Shown here: positions 8,567-16,580 of the stretch, one piece after another
Position numbering within the stretch: the stretch's first letter is position 1
Layout of the letters: the number at the start of each line of letters is the position of its first letter
NCBI GenBank assembly: GCA_038883475.1
Contig: JAVZMA010000002.1
Span: 53,663 to 117,662 of the forward strand
Source of the DNA: JAVZLH01 sp038883475
GTDB lineage: Archaea; Thermoproteota; Bathyarchaeia; Bathyarchaeales; Bathycorpusculaceae
Reading direction: 5' to 3'
Length of the DNA stretch: 64,000 nt
Translations under genes and position numbers: made by a program
The notes under the pieces: generated by a model
The model's database searches: none
The model's input: only the letters and a program-made list of their open reading frames with translations
Told to the model about the DNA's origin: nothing

Positions 8567-9610
8567 ATGGCGTTAGCTGAAACTTTAGAAAAGCTTTCAA
8601 ACGCAACTGGAGTTGCTGGCAGAGAGGAAGAAGTCAGAGATTTGATGAAAAAGTTCCTAAAACCCCATGTTGACGAAGTTAAAGAGGACAAACTTGGTAA
8701 CGTTATTGGAATAAAAAAGGGCGCGAAAAACGCTCCAAAGGTTATGCTCGCCGCCCACATGGATGAAATAGGCTTGTTGGTGAAAACAATCTCCAAGGAA
8801 GGCTTCTTGCAGTTCGCTAAAATAGGCGGAATAGACGACCGCATTCTGCTCGCCCAAAAAGTCATAGTCTACACTGAAAAAGGACCCATACACGGGATAA
8901 TAGGCTCAAAGCCTCCACACATACAAAAGGAGGAAGAACGCAAAAAAGTTCCCACATTCGATGAGTTATTTATAGACATAGGCGCAGAAAGTCAAGAAGA
9001 AGCAAAGGAGATGGGAGTAAAAATCGGAGACCCCGCCGTCTTCGACATAAAATTCGCAAAAGTTGGAAAAAACATAGTAATCGGCAAAGCTTTCGACGAC
9101 CGTGTAGGGTGCGCTGTCATGATTGAGGCGATGGGGCTTTTAGAAAAAACAGAGTGCACCGTTTACGCTGTTGGAACTGTTCAAGAAGAAGTTGGCTTAA
9201 GAGGGGCAACAACAGCTGCTTTCGGCATATACCCAGATGTTGGAATAGCCCTCGACGTAACCATAGCTGGCGATGTTCCAGGAGTTAAGGAGGTTGAAGC
9301 TCCAATAAAGCTTAGGAAGGGACCTTCCCTGACTGTTGCCGATTATGGTTTAATTACCCACCCGAAGGTTTTGCGTCTGCTTGTGGATGCTGCTGAAGAA
9401 AATACGATTCCATATCAGCTTGAGACTGGTTTGCCAGGTTCAACAGACGCAGCGCGAATATCCCTTACAAGGGAAGGTGTGCCAAGCGGCGTAATTTCCA
9501 TACCGACACGTTACATTCACGGTCCTGCTGCTTTGCTAAGCCTTGAGGACGCGGAAAACGCGGCGAAACTTACAGCAATTGCTATTCAGAAAATTCCGAA
9601 ATACTTCTAA
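8567..9610 (+). CDS. M42-family dinuclear metallo-aminopeptidase
   Basis: A 347-residue TET/FrvX-like aminopeptidase of cytosolic peptide turnover. Metal ligands and catalytic residues lie in AAHMDEIGLLV, KAFDDRVGCAVM, GTVQEEVGLRGA (EE pair), IALDVTIAGD and the late His of RYIHGPAALLSLED; the fold insert begins at HGIIGSKPPHI. ATG at 8567 is chosen because GAGGAG precedes it by about seven bases. The upstream region is shared with the divergent S-component-like gene, and TTTAATATAAA near 8519 could serve as TATA for either direction. Confidence 0.93.
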   Translation: MALAETLEKLSNATGVAGREEEVRDLMKKFLKPHVDEVKEDKLGNVIGIKKGAKNAPKVMLAAHMDEIGLLVKTISKEGFLQFAKIGGIDDRILLAQKVIVYTEKGPIHGIIGSKPPHIQKEEERKKVPTFDELFIDIGAESQEEAKEMGVKIGDPAVFDIKFAKVGKNIVIGKAFDDRVGCAVMIEAMGLLEKTECTVYAVGTVQEEVGLRGATTAAFGIYPDVGIALDVTIAGDVPGVKEVEAPIKLRKGPSLTVADYGLITHPKVLRLLVDAAEENTIPYQLETGLPGSTDAARISLTREGVPSGVISIPTRYIHGPAALLSLEDAENAAKLTAIAIQKIPKYF

Positions 9611-9642
9611 GCAGATTTGGGCAGTGCTTTGGTGTTGAAAGC

Positions 9643-10092
9643 GTGAATCAAAAAGCCTTGCTTTGCGAAAAGGCAGTTAAAAAGTTCCTTGAAGGATACA
9701 ATTGCGCTCAAAGCGTTTTATCGACAATGAGCGAGTATTGGAACATTAAAAGCGAGTTTATTCCCAAAATTGCCACGCCATTCGGTGGAGGAATAGGACT
9801 ACACGGGTCTGTTTGCGGAGCTTTAACTGGTGGAGTTATGGCTATAGGAATCAAATATGGAGCTAACGAACCTTCATCAAAACAGCGTTTAAAAGCTTAT
9901 GAACTTGCTGGAAATGTTTATAAAGAGTTTGAGAAACGCCATGGAAGCGTCTTATGCAGAGAACTTATTGGATACGACTTGTCTAATTCTGAAGATTTAG
10001 AGAAAGTTGAAAAGGCTAGGGTTTTTGAAAAGAAATGCGTTGGTTTCGTAAAAACAATAGTTGAAATGTTGGCGGAAATGGACGAACACTAA
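9643..10092 (+). CDS. C_GCAxxG_C_C family protein (putative redox/metal-binding)
   Basis: A 149-residue protein with the family signature: NCAQSVL near residue 20, GGGIGLHGSVCGALTGGVMAIG (residues about 48-69), then single Cys residues in VLCRELIGYD and KKCVGFVKT. Members are found in anaerobes and are presumed redox-active or metal-binding; no reaction is established. GTG at 9643 lies 32 bases after the M42 peptidase, probably in the same transcript. Confidence 0.85.
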   Translation: MNQKALLCEKAVKKFLEGYNCAQSVLSTMSEYWNIKSEFIPKIATPFGGGIGLHGSVCGALTGGVMAIGIKYGANEPSSKQRLKAYELAGNVYKEFEKRHGSVLCRELIGYDLSNSEDLEKVEKARVFEKKCVGFVKTIVEMLAEMDEH

Positions 10093-10134
10093 ACATTTTA
10101 AGAGTGCACGCAAATCAGTTATTTGGCTGAGTTT

Positions 10135-10569
10135 ATGCAAAAGAAAAAATTTGAGACTCTTGAGCATACCGCAGACGCTTACATCGCTGCTTACGGAAAG
10201 GACTTGGCTGAGGCGTTTGAAAACGCGGCGCTGGCAATGTTTGAAGTTATGACAAACGTAGCGGATGTTAAAGCAGAAGTCGAGGATTACGTTGAGGTTG
10301 AAGCAGAAGACGAGTATGCGCTCCTTTACAGCTGGCTTGAAGAACTGCTCATAAAATTGGAAACGAAAGAGATGCTTTACTCAAAGTTTAAAATCCTAAG
10401 CATAGAGAAAACTGCAAACGGTTTTAGGCTTAAAGCCAAAATTTTCGGAGAAAAATTTAACCCAAACAAGCATTTGCAGAAGGTTGGCGTAAAAGCTGTC
10501 ACATATCACCGCATGGAAATAATCAAAAGACCAGAAAAAGTCACGCTAAAATTTATCCTCGACATTTAA
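10135..10569 (+). CDS. Archease, RtcB-activating protein
   Basis: A 144-residue archease. In archaea and eukaryotes archease speeds RtcB guanylylation and multi-turnover RNA ligation. Diagnostic motifs are LEHTADAYIAAYGKDLAEAFENAALAMFEVM at the N-terminus, LLYSWLEELLIKLE in the middle and VKAVTYHRMEI near the C-terminus. ATG at 10135 is used; a TTG four codons earlier is possible. RtcB itself is 1.8 kb downstream at 12387 and EndA is at 38264, so the three tRNA-splicing functions occur in this one window. Confidence 0.92.
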   Translation: MQKKKFETLEHTADAYIAAYGKDLAEAFENAALAMFEVMTNVADVKAEVEDYVEVEAEDEYALLYSWLEELLIKLETKEMLYSKFKILSIEKTANGFRLKAKIFGEKFNPNKHLQKVGVKAVTYHRMEIIKRPEKVTLKFILDI

Positions 10570-10586
10570 AAGGAAGCTGAAGCTTT

Positions 10587-11240
10587 TCAAGCCAGCTTTA
10601 GTTTTTTTAAGCCCTTTTTGATTTCTTCCACAGCCACTTCAGGCGGGACATCCAACTGTTCACATTTAAACTCTACAAACGGAACGCCTTTCTCTCTGTA
10701 ATAATCCAGAATCGGCTGGGTTTGGCGTTCATATACTTGAATTCTTTCCTTTATGACTTCTGGAGTGTCGTCTGAACGCTGGTAAAGTTGTCCCCCGCAC
10801 TTATCGCATATCATGTCTACTTTTGGTTTTAAATAGCGTATATTGTATACTTGCCCACAGTTTTTACAGATTCGCCTCGTAGATAAGCGTTCAATGATTA
10901 TCCATTCAGGCACTATCAAGTGAATTATTACGTCTATTTTAGCGATTTTCTCCAAAGCCTTGGCTTGTTCAATCGTGCGCGGATACCCATCCAAAATAAA
11001 GCCTTTGCCGCTCGTTTTAGCTAAACTCTGTTTAAGAACTTCTATCACAACATCATCAGGAACAAGCAAACCCTTTTCCACAAAGCCTTTCACCTTCCTT
11101 CCTAAAGGCGTGTCTTCTTTCATGATTTGGCGGAAAATGTCACCAGTTGCAATTACATCCAAGCCAAGCTGAGATTGAAGCCTTGAAGCATAAGTGCCCT
11201 TTCCCGAACCGGGAGCGCCGAAAATGACGGCGTTTACCAT
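10587..11240 (-). CDS. adk: Adenylate kinase with a zinc-type lid
   Basis: Interconverts AMP + ATP and 2 ADP. The 217-residue protein is the long type: P-loop GAPGSGKGT at the N-terminus, AMP-site residues ATGDIFR and GFILDGYPRT, and a lid with four cysteines (CKNCGQ and CDKCGG) expected to bind zinc. ATG at 11240 is preferred because GGTGA lies five bases upstream; the ATG four codons earlier overlaps that site. Convergent with the archease gene. Confidence 0.95.
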   Translation of the reverse strand: MVNAVIFGAPGSGKGTYASRLQSQLGLDVIATGDIFRQIMKEDTPLGRKVKGFVEKGLLVPDDVVIEVLKQSLAKTSGKGFILDGYPRTIEQAKALEKIAKIDVIIHLIVPEWIIIERLSTRRICKNCGQVYNIRYLKPKVDMICDKCGGQLYQRSDDTPEVIKERIQVYERQTQPILDYYREKGVPFVEFKCEQLDVPPEVAVEEIKKGLKKLKLA

Positions 11241-11403
11241 GCCTTTCACCATTTCACTGTTTTCCTATAGAAATTGTAGGGTTCACAATTAAAGGTTACC
11301 ATACCGAAAAGTTATCTATTTGACAAAAGGTTCTGGACGGAAACGTTTAAAGCTGTTGACGGAAACTTTAAGGCTCTGCTTGAGGCTGTGGCGCGTATTC
11401 CAA

Positions 11404-12318
11404 ATGCATGTGACAAAAATTGAAGAACACATTTACCTGGTTGATGTTGAACCTGCTGGAATAGAAGATTTCATTGCCAGCTACGTTTTGAAAGGAGATT
11501 CTGTCGCCATTGTTGAAACAGGTCCCACTTCCTCAATTCCTAACTTGCTGTTAGGGTTGGAAAGACTGAACATTAAGCTGAGTGAAGTGGCGTACGTTGC
11601 TGTTTCGCACATCCACTTGGACCACGGCGGAGGGGCAGGAACCCTTCTGAAATATCTACCTAAAGCTAAGCTTGTTGTCCACCCAAGGGGCGCGCCACAT
11701 TTAGTAAACACTGAAAAGCTTTGGCAACAGTCGAGACAAGTTCTAAAAGAGATAGCTGAAATATATGGTAAGCCAGAACCAATCCCAGAAGATAAGATTA
11801 TCGCGGCAGCGGATGGCATGGTTTTTGACGTTGGAAACGGTGTCAAACTAAAGGTTTTGGAGACTCTCGGTCATGCTTCGCATCACCTATGCTATTACGA
11901 GACGTCAAGTAATGGAATTTTCTGCGGAGACACCGCTGGAGTTTACTTGAACAAATTTGACATTAACGTGCCCACGACACCGCCGCCTTTCCGTCTGGAC
12001 ATTACACTTGCTTCCTTAGGCAAACTCGCCAGTCTAAATCCCAGCGTGTTATATTACAGCCACTTTGGTAATTCACCAGACGCCATGAAAAGACTTCAAG
12101 CTTATGAAAAACAACTTAAGCTCTGGGCTAAAGCTGCAAAACAAGGGCTGGAAAAGAAGGAAACTGTTGAAATGATAACAAATAGAATAATTGCAGAAGA
12201 CGAATCTCTGAAAAAAGCTGAAAAATACATTAGGGCGCATCCAATCCTGAGTCAAACAGTTTTCAGAGAAAGCATCCAAGGAATAATTGATTTTGTTGAG
12301 AAATATGGCAATGTATAA
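11404..12318 (+). CDS. Metallo-beta-lactamase-fold hydrolase
   Basis: A 304-residue MBL-fold protein with the metal motif SHIHLDHGGG (HxHxDH), a further His in HPRGAPHLV, ETLGHASHHLCYY and CGDTAGVY (ligand Asp), and YYSHFG (final His). The first 190 residues are the catalytic domain; the helical C-terminal part is rich in Lys and Glu. The substrate cannot be assigned: glyoxalase II-like, lactonase-like and phosphodiesterase-like members share this pattern. The ATG at 11404 matches the usual N-terminus; an upstream extension of 28 residues is basic and unlike the family. Confidence 0.82.
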   Translation: MHVTKIEEHIYLVDVEPAGIEDFIASYVLKGDSVAIVETGPTSSIPNLLLGLERLNIKLSEVAYVAVSHIHLDHGGGAGTLLKYLPKAKLVVHPRGAPHLVNTEKLWQQSRQVLKEIAEIYGKPEPIPEDKIIAAADGMVFDVGNGVKLKVLETLGHASHHLCYYETSSNGIFCGDTAGVYLNKFDINVPTTPPPFRLDITLASLGKLASLNPSVLYYSHFGNSPDAMKRLQAYEKQLKLWAKAAKQGLEKKETVEMITNRIIAEDESLKKAEKYIRAHPILSQTVFRESIQGIIDFVEKYGNV

Positions 12319-12386
12319 CTCCATCTGCAGCGAACACCAAAATTGTTTATATTTAACACCTCAAACCTTAGCATTAGGTGAAACTT

Positions 12387-13865
12387 GTGGAAGAAGGAGA
12401 AAGTCGCCCACCCTCTGAAAAGGTTCCTATTGAGAAAATAGACAATTATACTTGGCGCATTCCAAAGTATAAGCCTGGAATGCGTGTTCCAGGAATAATT
12501 TTCGCTAATGAAGACTTGTTAGAGAAAATGCAGACGGACAGAACTCTTGAACAATGCGCAAATGTTGCTCATTTACCAGGGATCTACAAGTATGCAATTA
12601 CATTGCCCGACGGGCATGAAGGATATGGCTTTCCAATAGGGGGTGTGGCTGCAACAGATTACGATGAAGGCGTAATAAGCCCCGGAGGCGTCGGCTATGA
12701 CATAAACTGTGGCGTTCGTTTGTTAACAACTAACCTTTCTGAAGAAGATATTAGACCGAAACTTGCCCAACTTGCAAATGCAATTTTTGAGAACGTTCCA
12801 TGTGGACTTGGAAGTCGAAGAAAAGATTTTAGGGTAACTGCTATCGACTTGGATAGGCTTGTTATTGAGGGTGTTCAGTGGGTTATAGACCGAGGGCTTG
12901 GATGGTCTGAAGATGCGGAACACTGCGAGGAACGTGGCTGCATGAAGAATGCCGATCCAGATAAGGTTTCAACAACAGCAAAAAATAGGGGTTTAACGCA
13001 AATTGGCACTTTGGGCTCGGGAAATCACTTTTTGGAAGTGCAGAAGGTTGACAAAATTTACGATTCAAAAACTGCTAAGGTTTTCGGAATAGACCATGAG
13101 GGACAAGTAACCATAATGATACACTGCGGTTCCAGAGGATTTGGACACCAAATATGTTCAGACTACTTAAGGGTTATGGAGAGAGCAGTTCACAAATACA
13201 AAATTGTTTTGCCAGACCGCGAGCTTGCATGCGCCCCCGGAAACAGCAACGAGGCAGAGGATTACTATCAAGCAATGGCATGTGCAGTCAACTATGCTTT
13301 TGTAAATCGCCAAGTGATAATGCATTGGGTTAGGCAGAGTTTTCAGCAAGTGTACAAGGAAGATCCAGAAAAGTTCGGTTTAAAACTTGTCTATGATGTT
13401 GCTCACAACATTGCAAAGGTAGAAAACCATAGCGTGAATGAACATCGCAAGAAAGTTTGGGTTCACAGAAAAGGCGCAACAAGAGCTTTTCCACCAGAGC
13501 ATCCGGAAATACCAGCAGACTACCGTTCACATGGTCAACCCGTGCTCATACCTGGAAGTATGGGAACAAGTTCGTGGCTTTTAGTTGGTACGGAAAAGGC
13601 TATGCAAATAAGCTTTGGTTCTACAGCCCACGGTGCTGGAAGAATGATGAGTAGAAACGCTGCTAAACGGAGGTTTTGGGGTGGAGACATAAAGAAAGCC
13701 TTAGAGCAGCGGGGCATTTACGTTAGAGCAGCGAGCTCGGTTGTTTTGGCCGAGGAGGCGGATCCAGCCTACAAAAACGTGGATATTGTTGCAGAAGTAA
13801 GCGATAAGGTTGGAATAGCTACGAAAGTTGCGAGAATAGTTCCCTTGGCTGTTGTTAAGGGTTAA
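12387..13865 (+). CDS. rtcB: RNA-splicing ligase RtcB
   Basis: Joins 2',3'-cyclic phosphate and 5'-OH RNA ends with GTP, sealing tRNA exons after EndA cleavage. The 492 residues carry the Mn-binding and guanylylation motifs: GGVGYDINCGVRLL, LGSGNHFLEVQ, IHCGSRGFGHQ, DVAHNIAKVE, GSMGTSSWLL and STAHGAGRMMSR with the guanylylated His. There is no intein. GTG at 12387 is preferred over GTG 12378 because AGGTGA sits five bases upstream of it. A TATA-like GTTTATATTTA lies at 12345-12355. Confidence 0.96.
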   Translation: MEEGESRPPSEKVPIEKIDNYTWRIPKYKPGMRVPGIIFANEDLLEKMQTDRTLEQCANVAHLPGIYKYAITLPDGHEGYGFPIGGVAATDYDEGVISPGGVGYDINCGVRLLTTNLSEEDIRPKLAQLANAIFENVPCGLGSRRKDFRVTAIDLDRLVIEGVQWVIDRGLGWSEDAEHCEERGCMKNADPDKVSTTAKNRGLTQIGTLGSGNHFLEVQKVDKIYDSKTAKVFGIDHEGQVTIMIHCGSRGFGHQICSDYLRVMERAVHKYKIVLPDRELACAPGNSNEAEDYYQAMACAVNYAFVNRQVIMHWVRQSFQQVYKEDPEKFGLKLVYDVAHNIAKVENHSVNEHRKKVWVHRKGATRAFPPEHPEIPADYRSHGQPVLIPGSMGTSSWLLVGTEKAMQISFGSTAHGAGRMMSRNAAKRRFWGGDIKKALEQRGIYVRAASSVVLAEEADPAYKNVDIVAEVSDKVGIATKVARIVPLAVVKG

Positions 13866-13921
13866 TGCCACCCGCTAAAGGTTAATTTTGTCCGCGGTTT
13901 TCTTCTTTTTTAGGCTAAACC

Positions 13922-13930
13922 TTTTTATAA
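13922..13930 (+). promoter_or_regulatory. Probable TATA box of the DEAD-box helicase
   Basis: TTTTTATAA preceded by AAACC (BRE-like). Expected transcription start is near 13952, leaving a leader of about 87 nt before the ATG. Confidence 0.45.
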
Positions 13931-14038
13931 GCGTGTTGTGTTTGATGTTGCTGTCACATTAACTCATGTAATCAACGAGGCTTTTGAAAGGCTCTTGGAA
14001 AATGCATGAAAAGTTTTGTGGCAGGAGAAATATGAAAT

Positions 14039-15163
14039 ATGCAAATACAACAGTTTAAAGATTTACCCTTAAGTATGGAAGTTATGAAAAGCATCGAAGA
14101 GCTTGGATTCAGTAATCTTTTTCCAATTCAAGCCCAAGCCATAACCCCGTTACTTGAAGGAAAAGACGTTATTGGACAGGCGCAGACTGGCACGGGAAAA
14201 ACCGCGGCTTTTGGTATTCCAATGATTGAAAGACTAAACCCGGAAGTTAAGGATGTTCAAGGCTTGGTGTTGGCGCCAACTCGCGAACTCGCCGTTCAAG
14301 TTGCGGAACACATCGGTCAACTCGCAAAATACACGAAGCTGAAAGTTTTACCAGTTTACGGAGGAGAACCAATTGAAAGACAGATACGTGCACTTGAAAA
14401 AGGCGTTCAAATCGTCGTTGGCACGCCAGGACGCGTAATTGACTTGCTTGATAGGCGTATCCTAAATTTGGCGTTGGTGAAGGTTGTTGTTTTAGACGAG
14501 GCGGATAGAATGTTGGACATGGGATTCATAGACGATATTGAATACATACTTTCAAAAGTGCCGTCCAATAGGCAGACAAGCCTTTTCTCAGCAACAATAG
14601 ACCAGACAGTAATGAAGTTATGCAATAGATACATGAAGAACCCGCAAAAGATACTTGTTAGCAAAGATGAGATAGCTCTTTCACAGATAAGCCAGTATTA
14701 CATGGTTGTAAACCCTCACAGCAAATTCGAAGTTTTATGCAACATTCTAGACGAGAACCATATGGAGCGAGCCATAATATTCTGTAAAACCCGACTGGAG
14801 ACAAGCATAATTGCAGATAAGCTGAGGAAGAGGAGATACGATGCAAAATCGTTGCATGCTGGTTTAACTCAACCGCAAAGAGATTTCGTCACTGACTCTT
14901 TCAGAAGAGGAAAGCTAAAGTTGCTTGTTGCAACAGACGTTGCCGCACGGGGTTTAGACATTCAAGGAATAACTCATATAATAAACTATGATGTCCCCCA
15001 AGACGCCTTAGTCTACTTCCATAGGATAGGGCGAACCGCCAGAAAGGGACAGAGTGGGACAGCCATAACGCTTGTAGGTTACGGAGAAATTGCGGAATTA
15101 GACACCATAAAATCTCTGACAAAAACACGTATAGAAGAAATAACATGGCTTTCTTTCCACTAA
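14039..15163 (+). CDS. DEAD-box RNA helicase (core only)
   Basis: A 374-residue ATP-dependent RNA helicase with the complete core: Q motif FPIQAQAI, motif I AQTGTGKTAA, PTRELA, TPGR, DEAD as VLDEADRMLDMGF, SAT, then ARGLDI and HRIGRTAR. It ends shortly after the second RecA domain with no basic or RGG tail, so it is a minimal helicase. ATG at 14039 follows AGGAG. The likely TATA box TTTTTATAA at 13922-13930 implies an 85-90 nt leader, unusually long for this window. Confidence 0.95.
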   Translation: MQIQQFKDLPLSMEVMKSIEELGFSNLFPIQAQAITPLLEGKDVIGQAQTGTGKTAAFGIPMIERLNPEVKDVQGLVLAPTRELAVQVAEHIGQLAKYTKLKVLPVYGGEPIERQIRALEKGVQIVVGTPGRVIDLLDRRILNLALVKVVVLDEADRMLDMGFIDDIEYILSKVPSNRQTSLFSATIDQTVMKLCNRYMKNPQKILVSKDEIALSQISQYYMVVNPHSKFEVLCNILDENHMERAIIFCKTRLETSIIADKLRKRRYDAKSLHAGLTQPQRDFVTDSFRRGKLKLLVATDVAARGLDIQGITHIINYDVPQDALVYFHRIGRTARKGQSGTAITLVGYGEIAELDTIKSLTKTRIEEITWLSFH

Positions 15164-15209
15164 ACATAATAGGCGGAGTGCACACCTTTAAACGAGGTTT
15201 AAACTGAAA

Positions 15210-15353
15210 ATGCCTAAAGACCCCGTATGTGGAATAATTCTCGATGAAAAGACAGCTAAGTTCAAAATCACTTATGAAGGTGAAACCTACTATTTTTGCT
15301 CATTAATTTGCAAGAAAAAGTTCAAAAGGCACCCAACGAAGTTTGTTAAGTAA
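15210..15353 (+). CDS. 47-residue YHS-domain protein
   Basis: A very small complete protein beginning MPKDPVCGIILDEKTAKF and continuing YEGETYYFCSLICKKKFKRHP. This is a full YHS (TRASH-like) metal-binding module, with Cys at 7, 30 and 34 and a His near the C-terminus. Stand-alone YHS proteins are thought to bind heavy metals or act as metallochaperones; the metal here is unknown. CTTTAAACGAGG near 15186 may be a promoter element. It lies 46 bases after the helicase. Confidence 0.82.
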   Translation: MPKDPVCGIILDEKTAKFKITYEGETYYFCSLICKKKFKRHPTKFVK

Positions 15354-15390
15354 CATAACGCTCATTATCTACTAACTTTTTTCCATGTGT

Positions 15391-15465
15391 CCTTATAAGC
15401 AAGATTGAGCAGTGTATACCAGTAACGTTCTGTCATTCACAGACGCGCAGACACAGCAACGTTAC
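15391..15465 (+). promoter_or_regulatory. Alba promoter and inverted repeat in the leader
   Basis: CCTTATAAGC (15391-15400) is a good TATA box, placing transcription start near 15422. Exactly there begins GTAACGTT (15422-15429), whose reverse complement AACGTTAC lies at 15458-15465, an 8-bp stem around a 28-nt loop. AAAGGAG and the Alba ATG follow. Confidence 0.5.
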
Positions 15466-15492
15466 ATAAAAACATAAAAGGAGTGAAAAGGG

Positions 15493-15780
15493 ATGACAGA
15501 AAATAAAGATGTTATCTTCATTGGAAGCAAACCACCAATGGCATATGTTCTAGCAATAATCACAAGCCTTTCAGCAAGCAACGCCAAAGAAATAACGTTG
15601 AAAGCACGCGGACAAGCAATTACAACAGCGGTCGACGTAGCCGAAATAGCCAGAAGGCGATTTCTAAAAGACCTGCAAATAAGCAAAATATCCATAGGCA
15701 CAGCGGAAATGCCGCCGAGAGAAGGAGAAAACAAGGCAAGGATGGTTTCAACAATGGAAATAACACTCACGAAAGAGTAG
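15493..15780 (+). CDS. Alba chromatin/RNA-binding protein
   Basis: A 95-residue Alba (Sac10b) protein, an abundant archaeal nucleic-acid-binding protein of chromatin and RNA. Recognised by VIFIGSKPPMAYVLAIITSL with the central GSKP motif, ITLKARGQAITTAVDVAEIARRRF, and the C-terminal beta strand ISIGTAE...STMEITLTK. A strong AAAGGAG ribosome site and a clear TATA box suggest high expression. An inverted repeat lies at the start of the leader. The next gene starts eight bases after the stop. Confidence 0.95.
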   Translation: MTENKDVIFIGSKPPMAYVLAIITSLSASNAKEITLKARGQAITTAVDVAEIARRRFLKDLQISKISIGTAEMPPREGENKARMVSTMEITLTKE

Positions 15781-15787
15781 GAAAACA

Positions 15788-16393
15788 ATGCGAAACAAAG
15801 TGTCACACGGCGAGTACCTCGCTTTTCTTTCTGTAAAGTATGAAGTTGACCCCGACAGGTTTTTCTACGCACTAATCTCAGCGAGCGAAAACAAGAAATC
15901 CACATGTGGAAGCCTTTCAATTGAGTGCCGCAACAAACAAAAGAACAAGGTCACCCTTTTGATAACCAAAGGTGCGAAGGTTGTTGCTCAGTTCCCAGTA
16001 CCTGAAGAATTTCTATCAAAACAAGGTAACCCAATAAGGGAGTTCAAAGAGACTGTGATGCTCCAAAGACGCTTGATTAAAAAGGATAATCGACCGCGTT
16101 CTTTCCAAATCAGAGACTTACGAGTAGGAATGAAAAAAGTTAATTTGAAGGCTAAGGTTGTTGAAATAGCAAAACCGACACTTGTTTTTACAAGGTTTGG
16201 AAATTATGCCAGCGTAGCCAACGCTTTAATAGCAGACGAGACAGGGACAATTAAGCTTTGCTTATGGAACAAACAAATTGACGCTATATCCATAGGGGAC
16301 GTTGTCCAAATTGAAAACGCGAGCACATCAACCTTCAAAGGCGAGAGACAATTAAGAATTGGAAAGAACGGGGTTCTGCGTAATATAACATAG
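15788..16393 (+). CDS. OB-fold nucleic-acid-binding protein
   Basis: A 201-residue protein. Residues about 110-195 form an RPA/SSB-like OB fold (VNLKAKVVEIAKPTLVFTRFGNYASVANALIADETGTIKLCLWNKQIDAISIGDVVQIENA). The first 100 residues are basic, without a recognised domain. Archaeal SSB/SOSS-B-like proteins share the OB part, so single-stranded DNA or RNA binding is likely. Its position eight bases behind Alba suggests co-transcription and a joint role in nucleic-acid packaging or repair. Confidence 0.75.
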   Translation: MRNKVSHGEYLAFLSVKYEVDPDRFFYALISASENKKSTCGSLSIECRNKQKNKVTLLITKGAKVVAQFPVPEEFLSKQGNPIREFKETVMLQRRLIKKDNRPRSFQIRDLRVGMKKVNLKAKVVEIAKPTLVFTRFGNYASVANALIADETGTIKLCLWNKQIDAISIGDVVQIENASTSTFKGERQLRIGKNGVLRNIT

Positions 16394-16580
16394 TGATTTA
16401 CGCTTCCAAACTCGCTCAGAAACAATTGTTCTTATGGTGAACATCAACTAAGAATTAGGCGTTTTTAAATCCAGAGGAAAGAAGAGATAAGTCGGGGACT
16501 TTTATTGTAAAAAGGCGACTTTATTGAAGGCAAGAAATTAATAAAGGTTAATGTCTAGACTGAGCTAAGGAGGTTACCGG

